Assembly: GCF_001953885.1 (NCBI RefSeq)
Contig: NZ_MQUS01000038.1
Location: 1 to 64,000, forward strand
Direction: 5' to 3'
Length of the DNA stretch: 64,000 nt
From: Streptomyces sp. IMTB 2501
Lineage (GTDB): Bacteria > Actinomycetota > Actinomycetes > Streptomycetales > Streptomycetaceae
Under the pieces are notes generated by a model that ran no database searches, was not told the origin of the DNA, and saw only the letters and a program-made list of their open reading frames with translations. Positions 50,563 through 59,130 of this stretch are shown here, piece after piece. The translations under genes and the position numbers were made by a program. How positions within the stretch are numbered: the stretch's first letter is position 1; every line of letters starts with the position of its first letter.

Positions 50563-51458
50563 GCGTCTCGCGCCAGGTCCAGACAGCAGCGGACGAAGTC
50601 CTGGACCACCGGATTGCCGTCGTCGGCCGGTGACCAGGCCACACCCACCCGTGTCGGGCTCACCCCCGTGACCGGGCGGTAGACCACGCCGGGGCGGGAG
50701 TAGAACCGCGCCGCGGACTCGGGCGCGAGGGCGATGCCGTATCCGTTGGCGATGGCGCTCAGCCAGTCGTCGGGCTGTTCGGTGACCGCGCCGACACGGA
50801 CCGGGCGGCCCGAGGGCCTTTCGCCGGCGGCCAGCCAGTGGTCGCGCCAGGCGCCGGTCTCCTCGGGCGCGGCGACGAACGGCTCGTCCCACAGCTCGCT
50901 GAAGGCGATCTCGCCGCGTCCCGCGAGCGGATGCCCGCTCGGCAGCGCCACCCAGCGGGCCTCGCTGAACAGCACCTCCACTCGCAGTGCGGCCTGACCC
51001 GGGAAGGGCAGCCGCAGCAGCGCCGCGTCCACGTCACCGTCGGCCAGCCCCGCGCTCGGGTTCGACCAGGCCGCCTGGCGCAGTTCGGCACGCCACCCGG
51101 GACGCCGCCGGGCGAACTCGGCGACGATCTCCTGCGTCGCCTCGTTGGCCGCGCTCGCCACGAATCCCACGCGCAGCACCCGGGCGGCCTGCCGTCCGGT
51201 GGCCTTCGTGGTGCGCAGGGCGTCGTCCCAGGCGGCGAGGACCTTCGGGGCTCGGCGCGCGAGTTCACGGCCCGCGTCCGTCAGCGCCATGCCGGCGCGC
51301 GAGCGGTCGAAGAGCCGTACACCGAGCTGGGTCTCCAACTGCCGGATCTGCTTGGTCAGGGCGGGCTGGGACACGAACACGCGCTCGGCGGCGCGGGTGA
51401 GGCTGCCGTCCTCGGCGACGGCGAGGAAGGAACGCAGCAGACGCGTGTCGACATCCAT
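50559..51458 (-). CDS. LysR family transcriptional regulator
   Basis: A 299-aa regulator. The N-terminal helix-turn-helix is typical LysR (LLRSFLAVAEDGSLTRAAERVFVSQPALTKQIRQLE) and the rest is a substrate-binding fold. It is divergent from a DoxX gene with a 112-bp gap that it probably regulates. The gap contains an imperfect CCAA(N19)TTGG palindrome at 51460-51486, a weak candidate site. The inducer is unknown. Confidence 0.9.
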   Translation of the reverse strand: MDVDTRLLRSFLAVAEDGSLTRAAERVFVSQPALTKQIRQLETQLGVRLFDRSRAGMALTDAGRELARRAPKVLAAWDDALRTTKATGRQAARVLRVGFVASAANEATQEIVAEFARRRPGWRAELRQAAWSNPSAGLADGDVDAALLRLPFPGQAALRVEVLFSEARWVALPSGHPLAGRGEIAFSELWDEPFVAAPEETGAWRDHWLAAGERPSGRPVRVGAVTEQPDDWLSAIANGYGIALAPESAARFYSRPGVVYRPVTGVSPTRVGVAWSPADDGNPVVQDFVRCCLDLARDA

Positions 51459-51570
51459 TCCAACAGGTTATAGACGCTGGTATTGGACGTCGCGCCGGCC
51501 GTGCGCAGAGGCTGGAGGCACTCCGGAGTCACGGATGTGGAAACACACCTTTCGCGAAGGGTCTGCCGTC

Positions 51571-51921
51571 ATGCAACTCGCCTATGTGACCGTCACCTGC
51601 GCCGCCGTCCTGGCCAACGCGGGCATCGCGGCGGCCGACCTCGTCAAGGCGCCGTTCGTGCTCGCCAACTCCGCCGAGGTCGGCGTTGCACCCACCTGGC
51701 TGCCCTCTCTGGCGCTGCTGAAGGCGGCCGGGGCGGCCGGGCTGCTCCTCGGCCTGTGCGGCGTACGGCCGCTGGGGATCGCGGCCGGTGCCGGGCTGGT
51801 GCTGTTCTACCTGGGGGCGATGGCCGCCCATGTGCGGGCGCGGGTGTTCCGCAACATCGCGTTCCCCGGCTTCTTCCTCGCACTGGCCGCGGGTGCCTCG
51901 GCGATGGCGGCGATCCAGTGA
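51571..51921 (+). CDS. DoxX family membrane protein
   Basis: A 116-aa protein with four transmembrane helices and the DoxX-like layout (AGIAAADLVKAPFVLANSAEVG, PSLALLKAAGAAGLLLGL, AGLVLFYLGAMAAHVRAR). Family members are small membrane proteins sometimes linked to redox or thiosulphate metabolism; the role here is unknown. ATG 51571 has GAAGGG ten bases upstream. Likely target of the divergent LysR regulator. Confidence 0.83.
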   Translation: MQLAYVTVTCAAVLANAGIAAADLVKAPFVLANSAEVGVAPTWLPSLALLKAAGAAGLLLGLCGVRPLGIAAGAGLVLFYLGAMAAHVRARVFRNIAFPGFFLALAAGASAMAAIQ

Positions 51922-52004
51922 CCGCGGCCGTTGCGGCGAGGGGGAGTGCCGGGCGTCGTGACGGGGCGAACGTCGCCTGATGGGGCGCTAGGTCCCGAGC
52001 CCGC

Positions 52005-53210
52005 TCATGGAAGGCGTTCCAGGGCGACCAGTGCCGCGTCGTCGTCGAGGTCGTGGCGCACGTGCCGCAGCAGGTCGCGGCGCAGGGCCGCCACCATCGC
52101 GTCCAGCGGGCGTCCGGCGTGCGCGCGCACCGGGGCGGCCAGGTCGTGGAAGCGGCCCCGGCGGTCCCGGGCCTCGATGAACCCGTCGGTGTAGAGGACG
52201 AGCCGGTCGCCCGGACCGAACGGCACGGTCTGGGCGACGGGCCGTGCGGCCAGCAGATCGCCCAGACCGAGCGGTGCGCCGGGCTGGTCCGGCTCGTACG
52301 CCCGCACCTCGCCCGCGTGGACGACGTACGGCTCGGGGTGGCCGCAGTGCACCATACGGGCCACGGCTTCGCCGGGCGGGAACTCCACCAGGAGTGCCGT
52401 GGCGAACCGCTCCGTGAACAGGGCGCCCGCGTCACGGCCGCCGGGGCTGTCCGTGTCCGGGTCGCTGTCGAGCGCGGCGATGTGCCGACGGGCCCGTTCG
52501 TCGAGTTGCTCCGCCACCCTCGTCAACGAGGGCTCCCGGTACGCCAGGTCGCGGAACGCGCCGAGCAGGGCCGCCGAGGCTCCGACGGCCTCGAGCCCCT
52601 TGCCGCGTACGTCGCCGATCACCATCCGCGTGCCGTACGGAGTGCGCACCGCCTCGTAGAAGTCACCGCCGATCCGCGCCTCCGACTCGGCCGGCAGATA
52701 CACAGCGCTCAGGGCGAGCGAGCCGATCCGCTGGGGGAGGGGGTGCATCAGGGCGCACTGTGCGGTCTCGGCGACGGAGCGGACCCGGTGCAGCTGCCGT
52801 TCCCGGCGCTGTCGCAGGGAGCACGCGGCCAGCGAGGTGAGTCCGACCACGAACAGGCTGCCCAGGGCGACGTTCGTGTCCGGATGCCCCCAGGCGCCCG
52901 CGTCCCACTGGAGCAGCCCCGCGATCACCAGACCGGCGAGGGCGAGCACCGCCGTCGCCCACCACGGCAGCAGTACGGCGGCCAGCACCGGGACGGCGGC
53001 CAGCACCGGTGAGACATGCAGCCAGTGCGGGGTGATCAGGTCGGTGACGGCGACGACCACGACGAGCAGCGCGGGAGCCGCGGCCAGGAGCGCGCGGGAG
53101 CCGGTGCGGCGGTTCCAGGGCGCCGCAGGCCCGCCCAACGGCTTGCGACGCGCGGGTGCGGCGGCGTGTCCGGTGGTGGATTCCTGAAGATCAGTGGTGT
53201 GAGAGGTCAT
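52005..53210 (-). CDS. SpoIIE-family PP2C protein phosphatase, membrane-bound
   Basis: A 401-aa protein. Residues 40-150 form about four membrane helices. The C-terminal PP2C/SpoIIE domain has ARIGGDFYEAV, GDVRGKGLEA (metal-binding Asp), HCGHPEPYVV and LYTDGFIEARD. Such Streptomyces phosphatases act on anti-sigma-factor antagonists. It overlaps the FUSC gene by ATGA (53207-53210), so it is translationally coupled to it. Confidence 0.9.
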   Translation of the reverse strand: MTSHTTDLQESTTGHAAAPARRKPLGGPAAPWNRRTGSRALLAAAPALLVVVVAVTDLITPHWLHVSPVLAAVPVLAAVLLPWWATAVLALAGLVIAGLLQWDAGAWGHPDTNVALGSLFVVGLTSLAACSLRQRRERQLHRVRSVAETAQCALMHPLPQRIGSLALSAVYLPAESEARIGGDFYEAVRTPYGTRMVIGDVRGKGLEAVGASAALLGAFRDLAYREPSLTRVAEQLDERARRHIAALDSDPDTDSPGGRDAGALFTERFATALLVEFPPGEAVARMVHCGHPEPYVVHAGEVRAYEPDQPGAPLGLGDLLAARPVAQTVPFGPGDRLVLYTDGFIEARDRRGRFHDLAAPVRAHAGRPLDAMVAALRRDLLRHVRHDLDDDAALVALERLP

Positions 53211-54307
53211 CGTCGTGGTGAGGTCCGTAGCGGGTCGAGGAGCCGGTGGGATCGCGTGGGCGCGGTGGGCACGGGCGCCGAGAGGCAGGTCAGGGCCGAC
53301 TCCAGGGGGCGCAGCAGACGCTGGTCCGGGGCGGCCTTGTCCGGGGCGGTGCAGCCGGGGGCTTCGAGCCGGGCCAGGGCCTGCCGTGCGGCGGGCAGCG
53401 CCGGGTGCGGCCGGCCGCCGCGGCAGGAGTAGGCGCACAGGGCGGTCGTGCGCAACAGGCGGGCGTACGGCTGAGTGAACACGGAGCCGGGTCGGGAGGT
53501 CTCGGCCGCATCGGGGTGGCTGTCCAGGAGCCGGCCCGTCACGCTCACCTGCCCGGCGACGTCGCCCAGCGTGCGCAGCACCCGGTGGTCCAGGTGCGAG
53601 CGGCGGCGCCTGGCCGTCGGCCGGAGGTTCCAGCGCATGCTCTCGTGTGCTTCGTCCATGGCGGTTCTGGCGCGGGTCAGTGCCGTGCCGAGGTCGTCCT
53701 CCCAGGCCGGGCCGAGGATCTTCCGCGGACGCTCGTGCCGTAGGACCGCGTCGGCCAGGCCGTCGAGGTGCCGGGCGATCAGCAGCCGCAGGTCCTCCAG
53801 CGCCCGCTCGGCGGACCGCACCCGCACCGTGGGAAACAGCAGCATGCTGCACGCCAGCCCGAAGGCGATGCCCAGCACGATCTCCGCGAGATGCGTGGCC
53901 AGTTCATCGGGGTGGCGGCCACGGACCAGGGCGAAGGTGATCAGGGCGGTCGTCGGGACGTGCAGGCCGTAGTGGCCGAGGAATTTATGCCGGGCCAGCA
54001 GCACGGCGGCGAAGACGACGACGGCCAGTCCCACCATGCCGGGCTCGGCGAACAGCGCGCCGGGTATGGCGACGAGAACGCCGAGCAGACATCCGGCGGC
54101 GTACCGGGTGGCGGCGGAGACCGTGGCCACGACCGTCGTCTCGACGATCAGCACGGCCGCGATGGCGCCCGCGTAGGGGTCGCCGACGTGCAGCAGCAGC
54201 GCGCAGGTCTGCCAGGTCAGCCCGGCCGCCACCGTGGCGCGTGCGGCCTCGGCACCGCCGGCCTGTTTGATCCGTGCCAGGAGAGCGGGCAGTCGTGCGC
54301 CGTGCAT
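53207..54307 (-). CDS. FUSC/aromatic-acid exporter-like membrane protein
   Basis: A 366-aa protein. The N-terminal half has about five helices (LTWQTCALLLHVGDPYAGAIAAV, AGCLLGVLVAIPGALF, LITFALVRGRHP, VLGIAFGLACSMLLF) and the C-terminal half is cytoplasmic and helical. The pattern fits FUSC-domain proteins and AaeB-like exporters. ATG 54307 follows GGAAGGGG. Pairing with a phosphatase suggests it takes part in a stress or export response, but no substrate is shown. Confidence 0.75.
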   Translation of the reverse strand: MHGARLPALLARIKQAGGAEAARATVAAGLTWQTCALLLHVGDPYAGAIAAVLIVETTVVATVSAATRYAAGCLLGVLVAIPGALFAEPGMVGLAVVVFAAVLLARHKFLGHYGLHVPTTALITFALVRGRHPDELATHLAEIVLGIAFGLACSMLLFPTVRVRSAERALEDLRLLIARHLDGLADAVLRHERPRKILGPAWEDDLGTALTRARTAMDEAHESMRWNLRPTARRRRSHLDHRVLRTLGDVAGQVSVTGRLLDSHPDAAETSRPGSVFTQPYARLLRTTALCAYSCRGGRPHPALPAARQALARLEAPGCTAPDKAAPDQRLLRPLESALTCLSAPVPTAPTRSHRLLDPLRTSPRR

Positions 54308-54682
54308 GTCTCGTTCGTCCCCTTCCGCGGCAGGTCCCTCTGACGGGCAAGACCGCCAAGGATAAACGGACAAATAGGCCAAACGGCAAATAAGGAATAT
54401 GTATGGACTGCCGCCGCTCGCGCTGACAGGCGGTCTGTTCAAGTGTCAACAAGTGGGCCGGCCGTCGAGCGCCGGCGACGCCCCGCCGCCGCTCGACGGC
54501 GTGCGGTCTGCGCGGAACGGCCCGGGAGGGCGTGCGCTCCCAACTTGTCTGGTCAAGTTTGGTCGTGGTTCTTCCGCGCGACAGCGTCGGCCACTACTCA
54601 TGTCCCGTTCGTTGTGCACAGTCAGGCCGTGCGGCCCCCCGGCCCGGCACGGCATCCTCACCAACGGGACGAGGTACCACGT
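54308..54682. promoter_or_regulatory. Divergent promoter region, A/T-rich near the FUSC start
   Basis: No gene is supported in these 375 bases. Bases 54356-54405 are markedly A/T-rich for the genome, with a near-repeat ACAAATAGG and GCAAATAAGG, and are a likely promoter for the FUSC/phosphatase pair. The repeated GTTCAAG / TCAAGTTTGG-like words nearer the phosphoesterase might be a PHO-box-type site but are not convincing. Confidence 0.4.
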
Positions 54683-56488
54683 ATGCGACTGCGCTGGAGA
54701 TCCCTCGGCGGGCTGCTCGCCCTCCAGGGCGCACTGATCGTCGCCGCTCCCGCCCCCGCCCAGGCGGCCGGCGACAGCGGCAACCTCATCGTCAACGGCG
54801 ATGCGGAGAGCGGCGGTTACTGCACCGGTGACTGGGCGGCCGCCACCACCGTGCCCGGCTGGACCACCGAAGCCGGCGGCCCGAACGTCATGTGCCACTC
54901 CGTCGCCTCCTTCGGACTGCCCAGCGACGGCAAGACGCCCGGCAAGGCCTTCTTCGCGCCCGGCAACTTCGGCGACGGTGCGATGACCCAGACCGTGGAT
55001 GTCTCCTCCGCGGCCGCGGCCATCGACGGCGGCGGAGTGCACTACAGCCTCTCCGGCTGGCTCGGCGGTTGGACCACGTACAGCGGCCATGTCGCGGTGA
55101 GCCTGCACTTCCACGACGGCGGCGGCCACCCCGTCGGCGCCACCGCCGCACTGCCCACCGTGTCCGCGAGCGACCGGGGCCAGGCGACCAAGTTCCTCTC
55201 GCGCAGCGCGACCGGCGCGGTCCCCGCCGGGACCAGGTCCATACAGGTCGAGGTGCAGTTCCTGGCGACGAGCAGTGAGACCGGCTACCTCGACAACCTC
55301 TCCCTCACCCTGGACACCCCGGTCACCGCGCCCGCCCCGCTCACCCCGCCCGCCTCCAAGGTCCCGGGCTACGACCACGTGTTCATGGTCATGATGGAGA
55401 ACACGGACTACTCCCAGGTCATGAACGACCCGGCGGACACACCGTACATACACAGCCTCATGGGCCAGGGCGCCACGCTCACCGACTTCCACGGCGTCTA
55501 CCACCCGAGCGACGAGAACTACCTCGCCGTCGCGGGCGGCGACACCTACACCAAGGGCGCCACCTACTTCCCGAACATCAACTCCCCTGAGCGCAACCTC
55601 GGCGACACCATCGAGGAGGCCGGCAAGTCCTGGAAGGCGTACGAGCAGGGCATGGGCACGCCCTGCAACACCAAGAACAACAACGACAGTTACTACCAGC
55701 CCGACGACGCGCCCTTCATCAACTACACCGACATCAGCGGCAACGCCTCCCGCTGTGCGGCCCACCTGTTCGACACCACACAGCTGACCACCGACCTGAA
55801 GTCCGCGGCCACCACCCCGAACTTCTCCTGGATCGCCGCCGACGACTACTACGACGGCGAGGCCTCCGGCAACGGCAGCGCCACCAGCCTCAAGACGCAG
55901 GACGGCTGGCTGAAGCAGACCCTCGCCCCGGTCCTGTCCTCCCCGGCCTGGACCCAGCAGCGCTCGCTGCTGGTCCTCACCTGGGACGAGAGCTCCGGCG
56001 AGGCGTACAACCACATCGCCACCACGGTCGTCGGCTCCCAGGGCACCGTCCCGGCAGGCACCAGCAGCCCGGCCCACTACGACCACTACGGCATCGGCCG
56101 CACCGTCGAAGACGCCCTCGGCCTGCCGGGCCTCACGGCCAACGACACGTACGCGACCCCGCTCAACGACGCGTTCGCCCCGTCCACCGCGACCCAGCCG
56201 ACGCTCACCGGTGACCTCGACGCGGTCGCGGACGGCGGCAACGTCACCTTCCGCTACTCGGTGCCGTCGGCGGCCCAGGTGAACGCCAAGAACTGGGTCG
56301 GCATCTACCCGGCGGGCGTCACCCCGGGCAAGCAGTCCTCGCTCACCTGGTCCTACGCCCCGAACGCCAGCGGCGCCCTCACCTTCCCGACCGGGAAGCT
56401 GAACGGTGCGGGGACGTACGACGTGTACTACCTCGCCAATGACGGCTACTCGGTCCTGGCCGGACCGTTCTCCGTGACCGTCGGCTGA
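54683..56488 (+). CDS. Secreted phosphoesterase (phospholipase C/acid phosphatase type)
   Basis: A 601-aa exported enzyme. A signal peptide (1-30, ending AQAAG) is followed by a carbohydrate-binding-like domain (~35-210), then the phosphoesterase domain starting at YDHVFMVMMENTDYSQVM, the typical phospholipase C/AcpA motif, with YHPSDENYLAVAGGDTY and a late LLVLTWDESSGEAYNHIATTVVG. The end (~500-601) is an Ig-like domain with the WVGIYPAG motif. It should release phosphate from lipids or nucleotides outside the cell. ATG 54683 has GGACGAGG about 9 bases upstream. Confidence 0.88.
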   Translation: MRLRWRSLGGLLALQGALIVAAPAPAQAAGDSGNLIVNGDAESGGYCTGDWAAATTVPGWTTEAGGPNVMCHSVASFGLPSDGKTPGKAFFAPGNFGDGAMTQTVDVSSAAAAIDGGGVHYSLSGWLGGWTTYSGHVAVSLHFHDGGGHPVGATAALPTVSASDRGQATKFLSRSATGAVPAGTRSIQVEVQFLATSSETGYLDNLSLTLDTPVTAPAPLTPPASKVPGYDHVFMVMMENTDYSQVMNDPADTPYIHSLMGQGATLTDFHGVYHPSDENYLAVAGGDTYTKGATYFPNINSPERNLGDTIEEAGKSWKAYEQGMGTPCNTKNNNDSYYQPDDAPFINYTDISGNASRCAAHLFDTTQLTTDLKSAATTPNFSWIAADDYYDGEASGNGSATSLKTQDGWLKQTLAPVLSSPAWTQQRSLLVLTWDESSGEAYNHIATTVVGSQGTVPAGTSSPAHYDHYGIGRTVEDALGLPGLTANDTYATPLNDAFAPSTATQPTLTGDLDAVADGGNVTFRYSVPSAAQVNAKNWVGIYPAGVTPGKQSSLTWSYAPNASGALTFPTGKLNGAGTYDVYYLANDGYSVLAGPFSVTVG

Positions 56489-56507
56489 CCGTCCTCTGAA
56501 AGGCAAC

Positions 56508-56605
56508 GGGCCCACGCGCCGTCGCCCGGCGGCACAGCCCACGGACTCTCACCCCCGTGGCCTGCTGATCCCTCCGCCAAGTCCGGGCGTCCGGCGCGTG
56601 GGCCC
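56508..56605. terminator. Large cruciform between convergent genes
   Basis: GGGCCCACGCGCCG (56508-56521) and CGGCGCGTGGGCCC (56592-56605) are perfect 14-bp inverted arms 70 bp apart, with a nested CCACGG/CCGTGG pair inside. It lies between the convergent phosphoesterase and LuxR genes and could act as a terminator for both or as a structured site. Confidence 0.6.
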
Positions 56606-56690
56606 GGTGGCCGTGCTCGACGCCGTCGGTCGTCGAGGTGCGCGACAGTGATCGGCGGCGTCGGGCCGACGGGGCCTCGCCCCCCTTCGC

Positions 56691-56921
56691 TCACAGGCCC
56701 AGGGAGATGGCCACGCGGGTCAGCTCGGCCGTGTTGGTGATGTTGAGCTTGGCCCGGATCCGGCGGAGGTAGGCGTCCACGGTGTGGGTGGAGAGCCCCA
56801 TGTGGCGGGCGGTCTGGAGATACGTGCGGCCGGCGGCGATGTGCCGGAGCGTCTCCCGCTCGCGCGGGGCCAGCGCGGGGGCGGGGGCCTCGGTGTGCGG
56901 CGTGGCGAGAGTGGCGCTCAT
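56691..56921 (-). CDS. Small LuxR-type DNA-binding protein
   Basis: A 76-aa protein consisting almost only of a LuxR/GerE helix-turn-helix (LAPRERETLRHIAAGRTYLQTARHMGLSTHTVDAYLRRIRAKLNIT). There is no sensor domain. ATG 56921 has GGAGG eight bases before it; a longer start at 56999 exists without a good site. It may act alone or modulate other LuxR dimers. Followed by a 98-bp inverted repeat. Confidence 0.82.
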   Translation of the reverse strand: MSATLATPHTEAPAPALAPRERETLRHIAAGRTYLQTARHMGLSTHTVDAYLRRIRAKLNITNTAELTRVAISLGL

Positions 56922-57077
56922 GGTGCTGTCCTCCGGCGAGGTATCTGCCCGTTTAGGGCGTTTTGCCCTTGTTGCTCCAGATTGATTGCCGGACGTCATG
57001 GCGCTGTCCGTCGACTGTCACAGGCGTGTCACAGGGAACGGAACATGGTTTACCGGACATGGCTTTCCGGACGTGGT

Positions 57078-57770
57078 CTACACCACCCCTGATCCGGGCC
57101 CGGCGAGACCGGCCCGATGGGCGAACAGGGCCGCCTGGACCCGGTTTTCCAGGCCGAGCCGGGTCAGGATGCGGTTGACCCGGCTCTTCACGGTCGCCTC
57201 GCTGAGCCCCAGGTCCGCGGCGATCCGTGCGTTGGACAGCCCCCGCGCGACCAGCATGAGGACCTGGATCTCGCGCTCGGTGAGCGCGCCGGTCTCCGGG
57301 GCCGGGGCCGCTGCCGGGGCGAGGAGGGAGGGCGGCAGCGCGGTGACGGTGTCGATCAGCCGCCGGGTGACGCTGGGGGCGAGCACGGACTCGCCGTCGG
57401 CCGCGGCGCGGAGGGCCTCGGCGAGCTGGTCGGGCCGGCTGTTCTTCAGCAGGAAGCCGACGGCCCCGGCACGCAGCGCCGCGTGCACGTACTCGTCCAG
57501 GTCGAAGGTGGTCAGCACCAGCACCCGCGGTACCGGCCCCGGGCCGGGCCAGTCCTGCACGATCCGCCGGGTCGCCTCGACGCCGGTCGTGCCCGGCATC
57601 CGTACATCCATCAGCACCACGTCCGGCCGCAGCGCCACAGCCTGGGCCACGGCCCGGTCGCCGTCGGCCGCCTCGCCGACGACCGTCAGACCGTCCCGGC
57701 GGTCGATGACGAGCCGCAGCGCGGTCCGCACGATCTCCTGGTCGTCCACGACGAGTACGCGTACGGTCAT
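57078..57770 (-). CDS. NarL-family response regulator
   Basis: A 230-aa two-component regulator. The receiver has VVDDQEIVR at the start and LMDVRMPG with the phospho-accepting Asp. The output domain is LuxR-type (LTEREIQVLMLVARGLSNARIAADLGLSEATVKSRVNRIL). Its start overlaps the kinase stop by ATGA, so the two are coupled. Confidence 0.93.
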   Translation of the reverse strand: MTVRVLVVDDQEIVRTALRLVIDRRDGLTVVGEAADGDRAVAQAVALRPDVVLMDVRMPGTTGVEATRRIVQDWPGPGPVPRVLVLTTFDLDEYVHAALRAGAVGFLLKNSRPDQLAEALRAAADGESVLAPSVTRRLIDTVTALPPSLLAPAAAPAPETGALTEREIQVLMLVARGLSNARIAADLGLSEATVKSRVNRILTRLGLENRVQAALFAHRAGLAGPGSGVV

Positions 57771-58993
57771 CCGTCCCCCTGAGCCGTTCCCGGATCCCGC
57801 GCGGACAGGACCGCGCGCAGGCGCCAGCCGCCGTCCTGATGCGGCCCGGCGTGCAGTTCCCCGTCGAAGGCCGCCACGCGTTCCCGCATGCCGACGAGCC
57901 CGCGCCCGGCGCCGGGCACCGGCCGGTGGCCCGGGGCCGGTGCGTCGTTCTCCACCTCGACCGTCAGGCGCGCCTCGTCCCCGCGTACGGTGATCCGCAC
58001 GCCGACCGGACCGGCATGCTTGACCACGTTGGTCAGTGCCTCCTGGACCACCCGGTAGGCCGAGACCTGCATCCCGGCCGGCAGCGCGTTCCCGGTGCGC
58101 GCCTCGGAGACATAGGTGACACGGCATCCCGCCGTGGTCGCGACACCGACGAGCAGGTCGAGGTGGTCCAGGGACGGCTCGGGCGCGAGTTCACGTTCGT
58201 CGAAGGACAGCAGTCCGAGCAGCCGCCGCATCTCGATGAGGGCCGTGTCGGCGGTCCCCGCGATGAGGCCGACGCTGTGCGCGGCCTCGCCCGCATCGGG
58301 CGGATCGCAGGTCAGTACGTCCTCGGCGGCGCGTGCCTGGAGGGCGATGGCACTGACGTGGTGGGCGACGACGTCGTGCAGGTCGCGGGCGATGCGGGCC
58401 CGCTCGGTCAGCACGGCCTGCCGGGCGTTGAGCTCCTGTTCGGCCACGAGCCGCCGGTTGAGTTCGCGCAGTCGTTCCGCGTCGGCGCCGATCCTGCGCC
58501 GTCCGTACCCCAGCAGCCAGGCCACGGCGAAGAAGAACACGAACGTCGTGACGCTGATCGGCTCCAGCGAGCCGGGACTGGGCGGCTGCCAGTGCCCGGT
58601 CAGGGCGTCCGTGACGGCCGTGGTGGCAAGGCAGAGCAGGGTGAGCGGCCCGCTCGCCGACGCCGGCGCGTACCGGGCCACGGCGTACACGCCGATCATC
58701 AGCAGGAACGGCCCGGGGATCTTCCCGTGGATCGGGCCGAGTGTCTGGAAGAGGACGTAGAGCATGGTCATCGCGACGAGGACGGTCCGCGGACGCGTCC
58801 GGCGCCACAGCAGCGGCACGGTCTGCGCGCCCCACAGCGCCACGCCCCAGCCGGGCGGCCGCGGTGTCCGGTCCAGCACGGTGACCATGTCGAGCAGGGT
58901 GAGACCGCCGGCCCACAGCGCGTCCGTCAGCCGCGGTCGGTCGGCGAGCCAGTGCTGTGCGGCTCGGGGCAGGGTGTTCACCTGGGCGTTCAT
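57767..58993 (-). CDS. Sensor histidine kinase, NarL-type partner
   Basis: A 408-aa kinase. Four to five membrane helices in the first 165 residues, then HisKA_3 with the phosphorylated His in ARIARDLHDVVAHHVSAIALQ and a HATPase domain (VVQEALTNVVKHAG, GRGLVGMRERVAAF). It senses a membrane or envelope signal and phosphorylates the adjacent regulator. The divergent gene at 59131 (an Lnt-like acyltransferase) is a plausible target. Confidence 0.93.
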   Translation of the reverse strand: MNAQVNTLPRAAQHWLADRPRLTDALWAGGLTLLDMVTVLDRTPRPPGWGVALWGAQTVPLLWRRTRPRTVLVAMTMLYVLFQTLGPIHGKIPGPFLLMIGVYAVARYAPASASGPLTLLCLATTAVTDALTGHWQPPSPGSLEPISVTTFVFFFAVAWLLGYGRRRIGADAERLRELNRRLVAEQELNARQAVLTERARIARDLHDVVAHHVSAIALQARAAEDVLTCDPPDAGEAAHSVGLIAGTADTALIEMRRLLGLLSFDERELAPEPSLDHLDLLVGVATTAGCRVTYVSEARTGNALPAGMQVSAYRVVQEALTNVVKHAGPVGVRITVRGDEARLTVEVENDAPAPGHRPVPGAGRGLVGMRERVAAFDGELHAGPHQDGGWRLRAVLSARDPGTAQGDG

Positions 58994-59130
58994 GTCGGTT
59001 CGTCAGGCTAGACGACACCGAGGGCCGGGCGGATCCACCGCCGGGCGCGCATCGAAAGATGCGTCATCGCGCCGAGGATCGGCACCGGGCCCGAGGCGTG
59101 GCCGGGGCCCGCCGCCCTAGCGTCCTGAGC

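Noticed and set aside
54400..54640. Possible PHO box upstream of the secreted phosphoesterase
   Set aside because: GTTCAAG-like words are present but not in the 11-bp direct-repeat pattern expected of Streptomyces PhoP sites. A matrix search would be needed.
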